Of a DNA stretch of 64,000 nucleotides, positions 19,206-28,038 are shown piece by piece (the stretch's first letter is position 1; each line of letters starts with the position of its first letter). This DNA comes from Steroidobacteraceae bacterium (lineage in GTDB: Bacteria; Pseudomonadota; Gammaproteobacteria; Steroidobacterales; Steroidobacteraceae). The position numbers were made by a program, and so were the translations under genes. Location: NCBI GenBank assembly GCA_019634895.1, contig JAHCAM010000003.1, forward strand, positions 103,423 through 167,422, given 5' to 3'. Under the pieces are notes generated by a model that made no database searches, was not told the DNA's origin, and saw nothing but the letters and a program-made list of their open reading frames with translations.

Positions 19206-19616
19206 GTGCGCTTGGCGACACTGTTCCTGCTGGTCTCCACCGCCGCCGTGGCGGCATTGCCGCGCAGCACCGCGCCCGCAGGCGCGCATCTGTACTTCAT
19301 CTCGCCGCAGGACGGGGCCGTCGTCAGCAGCCCGGTGACCGTGCGGTTCGGATTGCGCGGCATGGGCGTGGCGCCGGCTGGAGTGCCGCTGGAGCACACC
19401 GGACACCACCACCTGCTCGTCGACGTCGAGCCGCCGTCGTTCGACATGCCGATCCCGGCCGACGAGCGACACATCCATTTCGGCAGGGGCCAGACCGAAG
19501 CGGCCATCGAACTGGCGCCCGGGGTCCACCGGCTGCAGCTCCTGCTGGGCGATCATCTTCACATTCCGCACGACCCGCCGGTACTGTCCGAAACGATCAC
19601 GATCACAGTGAAGTGA
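19206..19616 (+). CDS. Exported DUF4399 protein, His-rich
   Basis: A 136-residue periplasmic protein: signal peptide (VRLATLFLLVSTAAVAALP), then one Ig-like DUF4399 domain (AHLYFISPQDGAVVSSPVTVRFGLRGM). It contains three His clusters (EHTGHHHLLVDVE, ERHIHFGRG, DHLHIPHDP) typical of the family and suggestive of metal binding, which is unproven. The GTG at 19206 follows GGAGGG. Its stop overlaps a GTG in frame with the histidine kinase, so the two are probably coupled, and this protein may supply or modulate the kinase's periplasmic signal. Confidence 0.82.
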   Translation: MRLATLFLLVSTAAVAALPRSTAPAGAHLYFISPQDGAVVSSPVTVRFGLRGMGVAPAGVPLEHTGHHHLLVDVEPPSFDMPIPADERHIHFGRGQTEAAIELAPGVHRLQLLLGDHLHIPHDPPVLSETITITVK

Positions 19617-19624
19617 GCGGATCG

Positions 19625-22600
19625 GTGACAACGCTGACTCGCTGCGCCTGGACTGCGCTCGCCTACTTTGCCGCCGCGGAACTGGCGCGCTGGCTCGCGA
19701 TCGCCGGCGGCGCGGCGGTGCCGCTCTGGCCGGCAGCCGGCGTCGCACTGTGTGCGCTGCTCGTGTGCGGCTGGCGCTGCTGGCCCGGCGTGTTCGCCGG
19801 GTCGATCGCATCCGACCTGCTGCATCGCGCATTGGCCGCGCCCGAGGGCCTGGCGGCGCCGCAGATCGCGCTCGCGACCGCAGTGGCACTGGCGGCAACG
19901 CTCCAGGCGCTTGCCGGCTGGCGGCTGACGCGCGGCCTGCTGGATGCGCCGGTGCCGCTGGCGGCGCCGGCGCAGGCTGCCCGGTTCCTGTTGCTCGCCG
20001 GTCCCATCGCATCGCTGGTGTCTGCAAGCCTGGTCATCCTGGTCCAATCGCAGTTCGGCGGCCTGGCGCCGGGCGGCCAGGCAGTCGCCTGGTTCGACTG
20101 GTGGGTCGCCGACGTCATCGGCGTGCTGCTGGCGGCGCCGCTGGTGTTCGCGCTGCTGCCGCGACTGTCCGTCGCCAGACGCATCCGGGCGCTGCAGATC
20201 GCGATGCCGCTGGCAGTGGCCGCCGCGCTGGTCGCCGGCGCGCAGATCTGGCTGGAACGCACGGAGATCGCGCATGGCCGCGAGCGGACGCTCGGCGAGA
20301 TGCAGGCGGCCCTCGACACCGGCGTGGCGTCGCTGGACGTCAATGTCGAAGCGCTGCATTCCGTCGAGCGCCTGTTCGCCGCGAGCCAGGACGTATCCGC
20401 GGACGAATTCGCCGTCTTCACGACCCGCATCACGGGACTGCCCGGCGTGCAGTCGGTCGAATGGGCGCCGCGCGTGCGTGCGGCGGAGCGTGGCGCGTTC
20501 GAGGCGGCGCTGCGGGCGGAGCATGGTGCGAGCCGCGGCGTATTCCCGGTGGATCCGGACGGAGACGGCGTGTTCGCCGCCTACGAGGACCATTACCCGG
20601 TGCGGTATGCGGCACCGTACGCCAGCATGGCCTCGCGGCTCGGGCTCGATCATGGATCCGATCCGGCGCGCCGCGAGACCATGAAGCGGGCGGTCGACAG
20701 CGGCCGCGCGACCGGCACGCCGCTCAGCACATTCGTGACCACACACAAGGCCGCGATTCTTGTATTCGTGCCGGTACGGGCGAATGATGCGCCTGCGCAG
20801 ATCCGCGGATACGTGGTTGCCGCGTTCGACGTGGAGGTGCTGCTCGCGGCGCTGGCGCGCGAGGCCGGCCGTCGCGGCATCCGCTTCTCGGTCGAGGACG
20901 TCACCCCTGGCGAAGCCGCGAGGCAGGTCGCGGGCGCCACCGGCGCGGTCACGGGCCTGCCGGTCGCGATCGAGAGGAACGTCACCTTCGTCGGGCGGAC
21001 CTGGCGCGTGACGCTCGGCAGCGAGTACCTCGGCGGCGCGCCGGGCGCGGGCTGGCAGTCGCGCGCGCTGCGCGTGGTCTCGGTGCTGACGGCACTGCTG
21101 GTCGCGCTGGTGACGCTGACCGCTGCGGGCCGCACGTCGGCGATCGCCGCCGAGGTCGAAGCGCGGACGCTGGCGTTGCAGCGCGAACTCGACGCGCGGC
21201 TGGCCGCCGAGTCGGCGGCGCGCGACAGCGAGCGCCATCTGGCGGTGACGCTGGACTCGATCGGCGACGCCGTGCTGGTGGTCGGCACCGATCGACGCGT
21301 CCAGCGCATGAATCCGGTCGCCGAGCGGCTGACCGGCTGGCCGCAGGCGCAGGCGGCCGGACGCCCGGTCGACGGGGTGTTCCGGATCATCAACGAGGAC
21401 ACCGGGCAGCCGGCGCAGAATCCGGTGGATGCCGCGCTGGAGCGCGGCGCGATCCAGGGCCTGGCGAATCACACGGCGCTGGTAGCGCGGGACGGCACCC
21501 AGCACAGCATCGCGGACAGCGCGGCCCCGATCCGCGGCGACGACGGCGCGATCCGGGGCGTCGTGCTGATCTTCCGGGACGTCTCCAGGGAGCGGAGAGC
21601 GGCGCGCGCGCTGGCGCACAGCGAAAGCAAGTACCGGCGATTCGTGGAGCTGGCGCCGTTCGGCGTGTTCGTGAACGCCGGCGGCTACTTCGTCTTCGCA
21701 AATCCGCGCGCGCTGGAGATCCTGGGCGCGCGCAACGTGCCGGACGTGGTCGGCAGGCGCGTGCTCGATTTTGTGCACCCGGACAGCCGCGAGCTCGTCA
21801 GCGAGCGCGTGCGCCGCCTGCTCGAGGCGCGCGAGGCCGTGCCGCCGGCCGAATCGAAGTGGCTGCGCCTGGACGGCCAGACCGTCGACTGCGAGGCAAC
21901 GGCCGTGCCATACCTGTACCGGGGCAAGCCGGCGGCGCTGGTGATGATCCAGGACATCACCGACCGGCGCGTCGCCGAGGAGCAACGCGAGCGCTTCTTC
22001 AACCTGCCGCTCGACATGCTGTGCATTGCCGGCACGGATGGCTGGTTCAAGCGACTGAACCCTGCCTTCACGACCACGCTGGGCTGGAGCGAGCAGGAAC
22101 TGCTGGCGCGGCCGTTCCTCGATTTCGTGCACCCGGACGACCGGGTGGCGACCACCGCCGAGCTCGAGCGCCTGGCTTACGGCATGCCGACGCTGTCCTT
22201 CGAGAACCGCTATCGGTGCAAGGACGGTTCTTTCCGGTGGCTGTCCTGGAAGGCGCAGCCGCAGGCGGACGCCGGCCTGATCTACGCGACCGCGCGCGAC
22301 GTCACGGCCAGCAAGCAGAGCGAGGACGCGCGCCTGCGGCTGACCGCTGAGCTCGAGCAGGCGAAGCGGGAGGCGGAGCAGGCCAACCGCGCAAAATCGC
22401 AGTTCCTGGCGGCCATGAGCCATGAGATCCGCACGCCGATGAACGGCGTGATCGGCATGGTGGACGTGCTGCAGCAGACCAGCCTGCGCGGCTACCAGGT
22501 CGAGATGGTGGACCTGATCCGCGAGTCCGCCTACTCGCTGCTCGCGATCATCGACGACATCCTGGACTTCTCCAAGATCGAGGCTGGCAGGCTCGAGCTC

Positions 22601-24322
22601 GACGATGGCCCGCTCGACATCGCCGCGGTCGTCAAGGCCAGCTGCGGCATGCTCGAGCACTTTGCGGCGCGCAAGGGCGTGGAGCTCACGCTGTTCGTGG
22701 ACCCCGCAATCCCGCGCGCGCTGACCGGCGATGCCGTGCGCCTTCGCCAGGTGCTGGTCAATCTGCTGAGCAACGCGATCAAGTTCTCGAGCGGACTGGA
22801 GCGGCAGGGCAAGGTCTCGCTGCGCGTGCTGGCCGACGGCGTGGACGAGGCCGGCGCCGGCATCGAGATCCGCGTGACCGACAACGGCATCGGCATGGAC
22901 GAGGCGGTCATGGCCAGGCTGTTCACGCCGTTCACCCAGGCCGACGTCTCGACCACGCGCCGGTATGGCGGCACCGGTCTCGGTCTGACGATCGCCCGAC
23001 ACCTGGTGGACGCGATGGGCGGCGCCATCTCGGTCGACAGCCGGCCCGGGGCAGGATCGTCCTTCACCGTGCGCCTGCGGCTGCCGCGCGCGGCGCACGA
23101 ACCGGAGTCCGGGACGGAGGAATCGCCGGTGGCGGGACTGCGCTGCGTGGTCGTCGGCGGCGATGACGGCATCGCCGCGGACCTCGCGAGCTACCTCCGG
23201 CATGCCGGCGCGCAGGTTGCGCGCGCAACCGATCTGGCGGAGGCGGGGACCGCCGCGCGGGATGGTGAACGCCCGGTCTGCGTGATCGACGCCGAACGCG
23301 CGCCGCCCGACCCGCAGGAGCTGCGCGATACCGCGGCCCGCGCGGGCCTGACGTCGGCGCAGTTCGTGGTGATCGGTCGCGGCCAGCGGCGCAGGCCGCG
23401 CAGCGAGGCGCAGGATCTCGTCACGGTGGATGCCAATGCCCTCACGCGGCGCACCTTCATCAATGCCGTCGCGCTCGCGGCGGGCCGCGCCCAGGCGGAC
23501 CAGACGCTGATCCAGGAGGGCAAGGGCGAGGAACAGTTTCGTCCGCCGGAACGCGCGCAGGCAGCGAAAGCGGGCCGGCTGATCCTGGTGGCCGAGGACA
23601 ACGAGACCAACCAGCAGGTGATCCTGCGGCAGCTCGCGGTGCTCGGATTCGCGGCCGACCTCGCCGACGATGGCCGCGAGGCACTGGATCGCTGGGAGCA
23701 GGGCCATTACTCGCTGGTGCTGACCGACCTGCACATGCCGCGCATGGACGGCTACGACCTCGCCCGCGCGATCCGCATGGCCGAGCGCGGCCAGGCGCGC
23801 ACGCCGATCATCGCCCTGACCGCAAACGCACTGCGCGGCGAGGCGGAGCGCTGCCGGGCGGCGGGGATGGACGACTACCTCAGCAAGCCGGCGCCGCTGA
23901 AGGAGCTGCAGGCCGTGCTCGACCGGTGGCTGCCGACCGTCGGCGAGACCCATCCACAGGAGCACAAGATGGCGGCCGCCGCGGCCGCGTCCAGCCAGCC
24001 GGTCGAAATGGGCGTACTGGCCTCGCTCGTGGGCAGTGATTTCGTCGCAATCAACCGTATCCTCGGTGTCTTCCGCGACACCCTGCCGGCCGTCTCGACC
24101 GAACTCCGCGACGCCTGCCGGTCCGGGGACGCCGATGCGGTGCGCAACGCGGCTCACCGCCTGAAATCCTCGGCGCGCTCCGTCGGGGCATTGCGGCTGG
24201 GCCAGGTCTGCGCGGAGCTCGAGCGCGCGGCACGGGCCGGAGACGTCGGCCGCTTCGACGGGCTGCTGGCAGAGTTCGACACCGAAGCAGCGGCAGTCGC
24301 GTCCGCGCTCGAGGCGTTATGA
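19625..24322 (+). CDS. Hybrid sensor histidine kinase: MASE1-CHASE-PAS-HK-REC-REC-Hpt
   Basis: A membrane phosphorelay kinase of about 1565 residues. Order: a MASE1-like multi-helix region (about 1-200); periplasmic CHASE domain (about 225-410, with VPVRANDAPAQIRGYVVAAF); a membrane helix (VVSVLTALLVALVTLTAA); three PAS domains (about 535-655, 660-790, 795-910); HisKA with His933 in FLAAMSHEIRTPMNG; HATPase (NAIKFSSG, GGTGLGLTIARHLV); a degenerate receiver; a receiver with Asp1368 in LVLTDLHMPRMDGYDL; and Hpt with His1511 in AAHRLKSSARSVGA. GTG at 19625 is chosen; GTG at 19613, overlapping the DUF4399 stop, is possible. It overlaps the next gene by four bases, giving a complete signal path to c-di-GMP turnover. 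Confidence 0.92.
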   Translation: MTTLTRCAWTALAYFAAAELARWLAIAGGAAVPLWPAAGVALCALLVCGWRCWPGVFAGSIASDLLHRALAAPEGLAAPQIALATAVALAATLQALAGWRLTRGLLDAPVPLAAPAQAARFLLLAGPIASLVSASLVILVQSQFGGLAPGGQAVAWFDWWVADVIGVLLAAPLVFALLPRLSVARRIRALQIAMPLAVAAALVAGAQIWLERTEIAHGRERTLGEMQAALDTGVASLDVNVEALHSVERLFAASQDVSADEFAVFTTRITGLPGVQSVEWAPRVRAAERGAFEAALRAEHGASRGVFPVDPDGDGVFAAYEDHYPVRYAAPYASMASRLGLDHGSDPARRETMKRAVDSGRATGTPLSTFVTTHKAAILVFVPVRANDAPAQIRGYVVAAFDVEVLLAALAREAGRRGIRFSVEDVTPGEAARQVAGATGAVTGLPVAIERNVTFVGRTWRVTLGSEYLGGAPGAGWQSRALRVVSVLTALLVALVTLTAAGRTSAIAAEVEARTLALQRELDARLAAESAARDSERHLAVTLDSIGDAVLVVGTDRRVQRMNPVAERLTGWPQAQAAGRPVDGVFRIINEDTGQPAQNPVDAALERGAIQGLANHTALVARDGTQHSIADSAAPIRGDDGAIRGVVLIFRDVSRERRAARALAHSESKYRRFVELAPFGVFVNAGGYFVFANPRALEILGARNVPDVVGRRVLDFVHPDSRELVSERVRRLLEAREAVPPAESKWLRLDGQTVDCEATAVPYLYRGKPAALVMIQDITDRRVAEEQRERFFNLPLDMLCIAGTDGWFKRLNPAFTTTLGWSEQELLARPFLDFVHPDDRVATTAELERLAYGMPTLSFENRYRCKDGSFRWLSWKAQPQADAGLIYATARDVTASKQSEDARLRLTAELEQAKREAEQANRAKSQFLAAMSHEIRTPMNGVIGMVDVLQQTSLRGYQVEMVDLIRESAYSLLAIIDDILDFSKIEAGRLELDDGPLDIAAVVKASCGMLEHFAARKGVELTLFVDPAIPRALTGDAVRLRQVLVNLLSNAIKFSSGLERQGKVSLRVLADGVDEAGAGIEIRVTDNGIGMDEAVMARLFTPFTQADVSTTRRYGGTGLGLTIARHLVDAMGGAISVDSRPGAGSSFTVRLRLPRAAHEPESGTEESPVAGLRCVVVGGDDGIAADLASYLRHAGAQVARATDLAEAGTAARDGERPVCVIDAERAPPDPQELRDTAARAGLTSAQFVVIGRGQRRRPRSEAQDLVTVDANALTRRTFINAVALAAGRAQADQTLIQEGKGEEQFRPPERAQAAKAGRLILVAEDNETNQQVILRQLAVLGFAADLADDGREALDRWEQGHYSLVLTDLHMPRMDGYDLARAIRMAERGQARTPIIALTANALRGEAERCRAAGMDDYLSKPAPLKELQAVLDRWLPTVGETHPQEHKMAAAAAASSQPVEMGVLASLVGSDFVAINRILGVFRDTLPAVSTELRDACRSGDADAVRNAAHRLKSSARSVGALRLGQVCAELERAARAGDVGRFDGLLAEFDTEAAAVASALEAL

Positions 24323-25527
24323 CCGGAACGGCCCGGCTGCGGATCCTCATCCTGGATGACGAGCCCGTGATGCTCGCGGTCCTGGAACGCATGCTGGCGA
24401 ATCTGGGGTTCGAGGACGTCGTGGCATTCGAGCGCGGTGCCAGCGCACTCGAGTGGCTTCGGAGCAGTGGAGGCGCGGTGGATCTGGTGCTGCTGGACCT
24501 GAACATGCCGGAAATGGACGGAGTGGAGTTCCTGCGCCGGCTGGTCGAGATCCGCTACGAAGGCGGCGTGATCCTTGCGAGCGGGGAGGACGAAACCATC
24601 CAGCAGGCGGCGGTCAACCTGGTGCGTGCGCACCGCATCGTGGCACTCGGTCATCTGCACAAGCCGGTGCAGCCGGACGCGCTCGCGGCGCTGATCGGCA
24701 GGTGGCAGCCGGGCGTGGCGCCGGACTCGCGCCGGGCGACGCGAAGTTACAGCGCCGAGGACGTCGAGCGCGCAATCGGGAACCGGGAACTCGTCAATCA
24801 TTACCAGCCGAAGGTGTCGGTCGCGACCGGAGCGCTGGTGGGAGTGGAAACGCTGGTGCGGTGGCTGCATCCCGGGGACGGCCTCGTGTTCCCCGACCGG
24901 TTCATCGGCGTCGCCGAGGAGCATGGGCACATCGATGCCCTGACGGAAGTGGTGATCGGTCAGGCGATCGACCAGGCGCGGGCCTGGCGGCAGTCCGGTT
25001 TGCCGCTCCAGGTCAGTGTCAACGTGTCGATGGAGAACCTGATGACGCTGGTCTTTCCGGACCGGCTCGAGCGGCTGGCGGCGGGTGCCAATGTTCCTGC
25101 GTCTGACCTGATACTCGAAGTCACCGAATCACGCCTGATGTCCAACATCGTCACGGCGCTCGACGTGCTGACGCGGCTGCGCCTCAAGCGATTCAGGCTG
25201 TCCATCGACGACTTCGGCACCGGGCATTCCTCCCTGGCGCAGCTGCGCGACATACCGTTCGACGAATTGAAGGTGGACCGCGGTTTCGTTCATGGCGCCG
25301 TGAACAGCGAAAAGAAGCGCGCCATCTGCGAGGCCAGCCTGTCGCTCGCCCGGCAACTCGGCATACAGGTCGTTGCGGAGGGGGTCGAGAATGCGGAGGA
25401 CTGGCGCTATCTGCGGGAACACGGCTGCGATCTCGCGCAAGGGTACTTCATCGGCAGGCCGATGCCGGGGAGCGATCTGCCGCGCTGGCTCAAGACCTGG
25501 GATGCGCGTGTGGCGAGGGGCCTCTAG
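24319..25527 (+). CDS. Response regulator with EAL c-di-GMP phosphodiesterase output
   Basis: 402 residues. The receiver (about 8-125) has acidic ILDDEP, phospho-acceptor Asp in LVLLDLNMPEMDG and Lys in HLHKPV. The EAL domain (about 155-395) has VETLVRWLHP (the EAL motif itself reads ETL, the catalytic Glu kept), NVSMENL, EVTESRL, IDDFGTGHSSL, LKVDRGFV, VAEGVEN and QGYFIG. The metal and catalytic residues seem complete, so hydrolysis of c-di-GMP to pGpG is expected. Its ATG overlaps the kinase stop (ATGA), making it the obvious phosphorelay target. Confidence 0.92.
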   Translation: MTGTARLRILILDDEPVMLAVLERMLANLGFEDVVAFERGASALEWLRSSGGAVDLVLLDLNMPEMDGVEFLRRLVEIRYEGGVILASGEDETIQQAAVNLVRAHRIVALGHLHKPVQPDALAALIGRWQPGVAPDSRRATRSYSAEDVERAIGNRELVNHYQPKVSVATGALVGVETLVRWLHPGDGLVFPDRFIGVAEEHGHIDALTEVVIGQAIDQARAWRQSGLPLQVSVNVSMENLMTLVFPDRLERLAAGANVPASDLILEVTESRLMSNIVTALDVLTRLRLKRFRLSIDDFGTGHSSLAQLRDIPFDELKVDRGFVHGAVNSEKKRAICEASLSLARQLGIQVVAEGVENAEDWRYLREHGCDLAQGYFIGRPMPGSDLPRWLKTWDARVARGL

Positions 25528-25528
25528 G

Positions 25529-27265
25529 GTGGCGCGCGTACGGCATGCGTTGCCGCTGTGCAGCGTGCTCCTGCTGCTGCTGCCGCTCGCGCTCTCCTGC
25601 GCGCGCCAGCCCGAGTACGACCTGCTGATCCGCGGCGGCACGATCTACGACGGCACCGGCGCGGCCGGACATGCGGGCGACATTGCGATTGCGGGCGATC
25701 GCATCGCGTACGTCGGGTCCGCGGCGCCTGGCAGCGCGCGGCGCGTGATCGATGCCACCGGCAAGGCGGTCACGCCCGGATTCATCAACATGTTGTCCTG
25801 GTCGACCGAATCGCTGCTGATCGACGGCCGCGGCCAGGGCGAGCTGCGCCAGGGCGTCACGCTGCAGGTCATGGGCGAAGGCGACTCCATGGGCCCGCTC
25901 ACCCCGCGCATGAAGGAGGAGATGACTGCACAGCAGGGCGACCTGAAGTACGAGGTGAGCTGGACGACGCTCGGCGAATACCTCGAGACGCTGGAGCGCA
26001 GGGGGATCTCGCAGAACGTCGCCTCGCACATCGGCGCGGCCACCGCCCGCATGAACCTGCTGGGTTCGGAGGACATCGATCCGACGGCGGAGCAGCTCGC
26101 CGCCATGCAGGAGGTCGTGCGCCGGGCGATGGAAGAAGGCGCGCTGGGCGTCGCTTCGTCGCTGATCTACGTGCCCGGCACCTTCGCGGAGACCGCGGAA
26201 CTGGTGGCGCTGGCGTCGGCCGCCGCGCGCTGCGGCGGCATCTATGCGACGCACATGAGGAGCGAAGGCCGGCGACTGCTGGAGGCGCTCGAAGAAACCA
26301 TCGAGATTTCCCGGCGCTCCGGCGCGCCGGCGGAGATCTACCACCTGAAGGCCGCCGGACGCGAGAACTGGCCGAAACTCGAGCCGGCGATCGCGCGCAT
26401 CGAGGCGGCGCGCAGGGAGGGCCTGCGCATCACGGCCGACATGTACGCCTACCCTGCGGGTTCCACCGGGCTCGACGCCGCGATGCCGCCCTGGGTGCAG
26501 GAAGGCGGCAATGCAGCCTGGTATGCAAGGCTGCGCGATCCCGCCGTCCGCGCGCGTGTCGCCGCGGAAATGCAGCGCGACGAACCGGGATGGTCCAACA
26601 CCATGCGCGAGGCCGGCGGCCCGGAGAACGTGCTCATCGTCGGCCTGCGCAAGGAGTCGCTCAAGCCGCTGATCGGCAAGACGCTCGCCGCAATCGCCGC
26701 CGAGCGCGGCGTCGCGCCGGAGGTGGCCGCCATGGACCTGGTCGCGGAGGACGAGAGCCGGGTGCAGTCCGTCTATTTCCTGATGTCGGAGGACGAGGTG
26801 CGGCGCAAGGCGGCGCTGCCGTACATGAGTTTCGGCTCCGACGGCACGGCCGTGTCTGCGGAGGGCGTGTTCCTGAAAAGCAGCCTGCACCCGCGCGGCT
26901 ACGGCAATTTCGCGCGCGTGCTGGCGCGCTACGTGCGCGACGAGGGGATCGTGCCGATCGAGGACGCCGTGCGCCGCATGACCGGCCATCCGGCCGCCGT
27001 GCTCGGCCTGCGCCAGCGCGGGCTGCTGCGGGAGGGTTACTTCGCCGACCTCGTCGTCTTCGATCCGGCGACGATCCAGGACCACGCGACCTACGAGCAG
27101 CCGCACCAGTACGCGACCGGAGTCTCGCACGTGATCGTGAACGGCACGCTGGCGCTCGACGACGGCGAGCCGACCGATGCGCGGCCCGGGCGCGTCGTGC
27201 GCGGCCGCGCCTGGACCGGTTGGGAAGATGGCGGTTGCCGGGAATCCGCAGCGAGCTGGGACTAG
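25529..27265 (+). CDS. Exported amidohydrolase, D-aminoacylase-like, lacking the first metal ligands
   Basis: About 578 residues with a signal sequence and possible lipobox (LLLLPLALSCARQ). The fold is that of N-acyl-D-amino-acid deacylases: YDLLIRGGTIYDGTG at the N-terminus, YATHMRSEG and YHLKAAGREN (the two zinc His) and SFGSDGTAV (the catalytic Asp). However PGFINMLSWSTE stands where the family has PGFIDxHxH, and VMGEGDSMG where it has the metal-binding Cys. It is therefore an atypical subfamily that may bind one metal or act on another substrate. The GTG at 25529 follows GAGGGG and lies one base after the EAL gene. It converges with the next gene. Confidence 0.83.
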   Translation: MARVRHALPLCSVLLLLLPLALSCARQPEYDLLIRGGTIYDGTGAAGHAGDIAIAGDRIAYVGSAAPGSARRVIDATGKAVTPGFINMLSWSTESLLIDGRGQGELRQGVTLQVMGEGDSMGPLTPRMKEEMTAQQGDLKYEVSWTTLGEYLETLERRGISQNVASHIGAATARMNLLGSEDIDPTAEQLAAMQEVVRRAMEEGALGVASSLIYVPGTFAETAELVALASAAARCGGIYATHMRSEGRRLLEALEETIEISRRSGAPAEIYHLKAAGRENWPKLEPAIARIEAARREGLRITADMYAYPAGSTGLDAAMPPWVQEGGNAAWYARLRDPAVRARVAAEMQRDEPGWSNTMREAGGPENVLIVGLRKESLKPLIGKTLAAIAAERGVAPEVAAMDLVAEDESRVQSVYFLMSEDEVRRKAALPYMSFGSDGTAVSAEGVFLKSSLHPRGYGNFARVLARYVRDEGIVPIEDAVRRMTGHPAAVLGLRQRGLLREGYFADLVVFDPATIQDHATYEQPHQYATGVSHVIVNGTLALDDGEPTDARPGRVVRGRAWTGWEDGGCRESAASWD

Positions 27266-28038
27266 CCCTGGTCGGGAACCGTGAGCGTTGCTGCCGACGC
27301 CCGGCTGGCGCCCGAACCGAGTGCAGCGAGCAGCGCCCGGGAATCGGTTTCGATGCGGCGGAAATGGCGCCACGGCCGCTCGTTGCGGTGCCGCTCCAGG
27401 CGTTTCAGCAGCGACCGGGCCGCATCGGGCGTCAGTCCATAGGCAGCGAGCCATTCCACGGCCGCGTCGATCGCGCCTTGCCGCTTGAGGCTCAGCAGCA
27501 GGTCCAGAAGGTCGTAGTCGCCGGGATGCGAGCCGGCGATGTCGCGGGTGAATGCGCGGCCATGGGCCAGGTCGATCAGGAAGAACTGCGGCCCCGGGCC
27601 GGGCGTCCGGGCGACCAGCACGTTGCGCGCATAGAGCGCCCCATGCGCGACGCCGGCTGCATGCATGCGCCGGACCTGCGCGAATAGCGGCGCGAGTTCC
27701 AGCGACGCGGGGCCCCCGGGCAGGTCGGTGAGCGGGACCGCGCCTTCGACCTCGCGCGTGTCTAGGCGCTCGAAACGGCCGTGGACGCGGCTCCTGCCGT
27801 GCGACCAGGCGAGCGCCTCGGGGCAGGCCACGCCGTGCTCGTAAAGCCGCCGCAACAGGCCGTATTCGCGCTCGACCCGGTAGGGGATGAAGCGGCGGCG
27901 GATGGGATCCAGCAGCGGGCGGCGGCGGTAGAGCTTGACCACGGCGTTGCCGCCGGAGGGCAGCGGCTCGGACCAGACGAGCGTGCCGGTTTCGGCCTTG
28001 TAGAGTCGTTGCCGCGCCAGGAAGGCCGGGTCGTTCAT
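27262..28038 (-). CDS. Lipopolysaccharide core/Kdo kinase-like protein (WaaP/KdkA fold)
   Basis: A 258-residue protein of the protein-kinase-like LPS kinase family. GGNAVVKLYRR contains the ATP-anchoring Lys. The catalytic loop reads VAHGALYARNVLV against the usual HGDLHARN, so the catalytic Asp position is Ala. LIDLAHGRA stands for the metal-binding DFD-like motif, and the segment IAGSHPGDYDLLDLLLSLKR follows. It would phosphorylate an LPS inner-core sugar in the cytoplasm; the missing Asp makes activity uncertain. It overlaps the upstream methyltransferase by four bases (ATGA). Confidence 0.78.
   Translation of the reverse strand: MNDPAFLARQRLYKAETGTLVWSEPLPSGGNAVVKLYRRRPLLDPIRRRFIPYRVEREYGLLRRLYEHGVACPEALAWSHGRSRVHGRFERLDTREVEGAVPLTDLPGGPASLELAPLFAQVRRMHAAGVAHGALYARNVLVARTPGPGPQFFLIDLAHGRAFTRDIAGSHPGDYDLLDLLLSLKRQGAIDAAVEWLAAYGLTPDAARSLLKRLERHRNERPWRHFRRIETDSRALLAALGSGASRASAATLTVPDQG

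Noticed and set aside
24840..24880. The EAL domain reading ETL, suggesting loss of activity
   Set aside because: The catalytic Glu is kept and the other metal ligands are intact; ETL variants are often active, so a degenerate domain is not supported.
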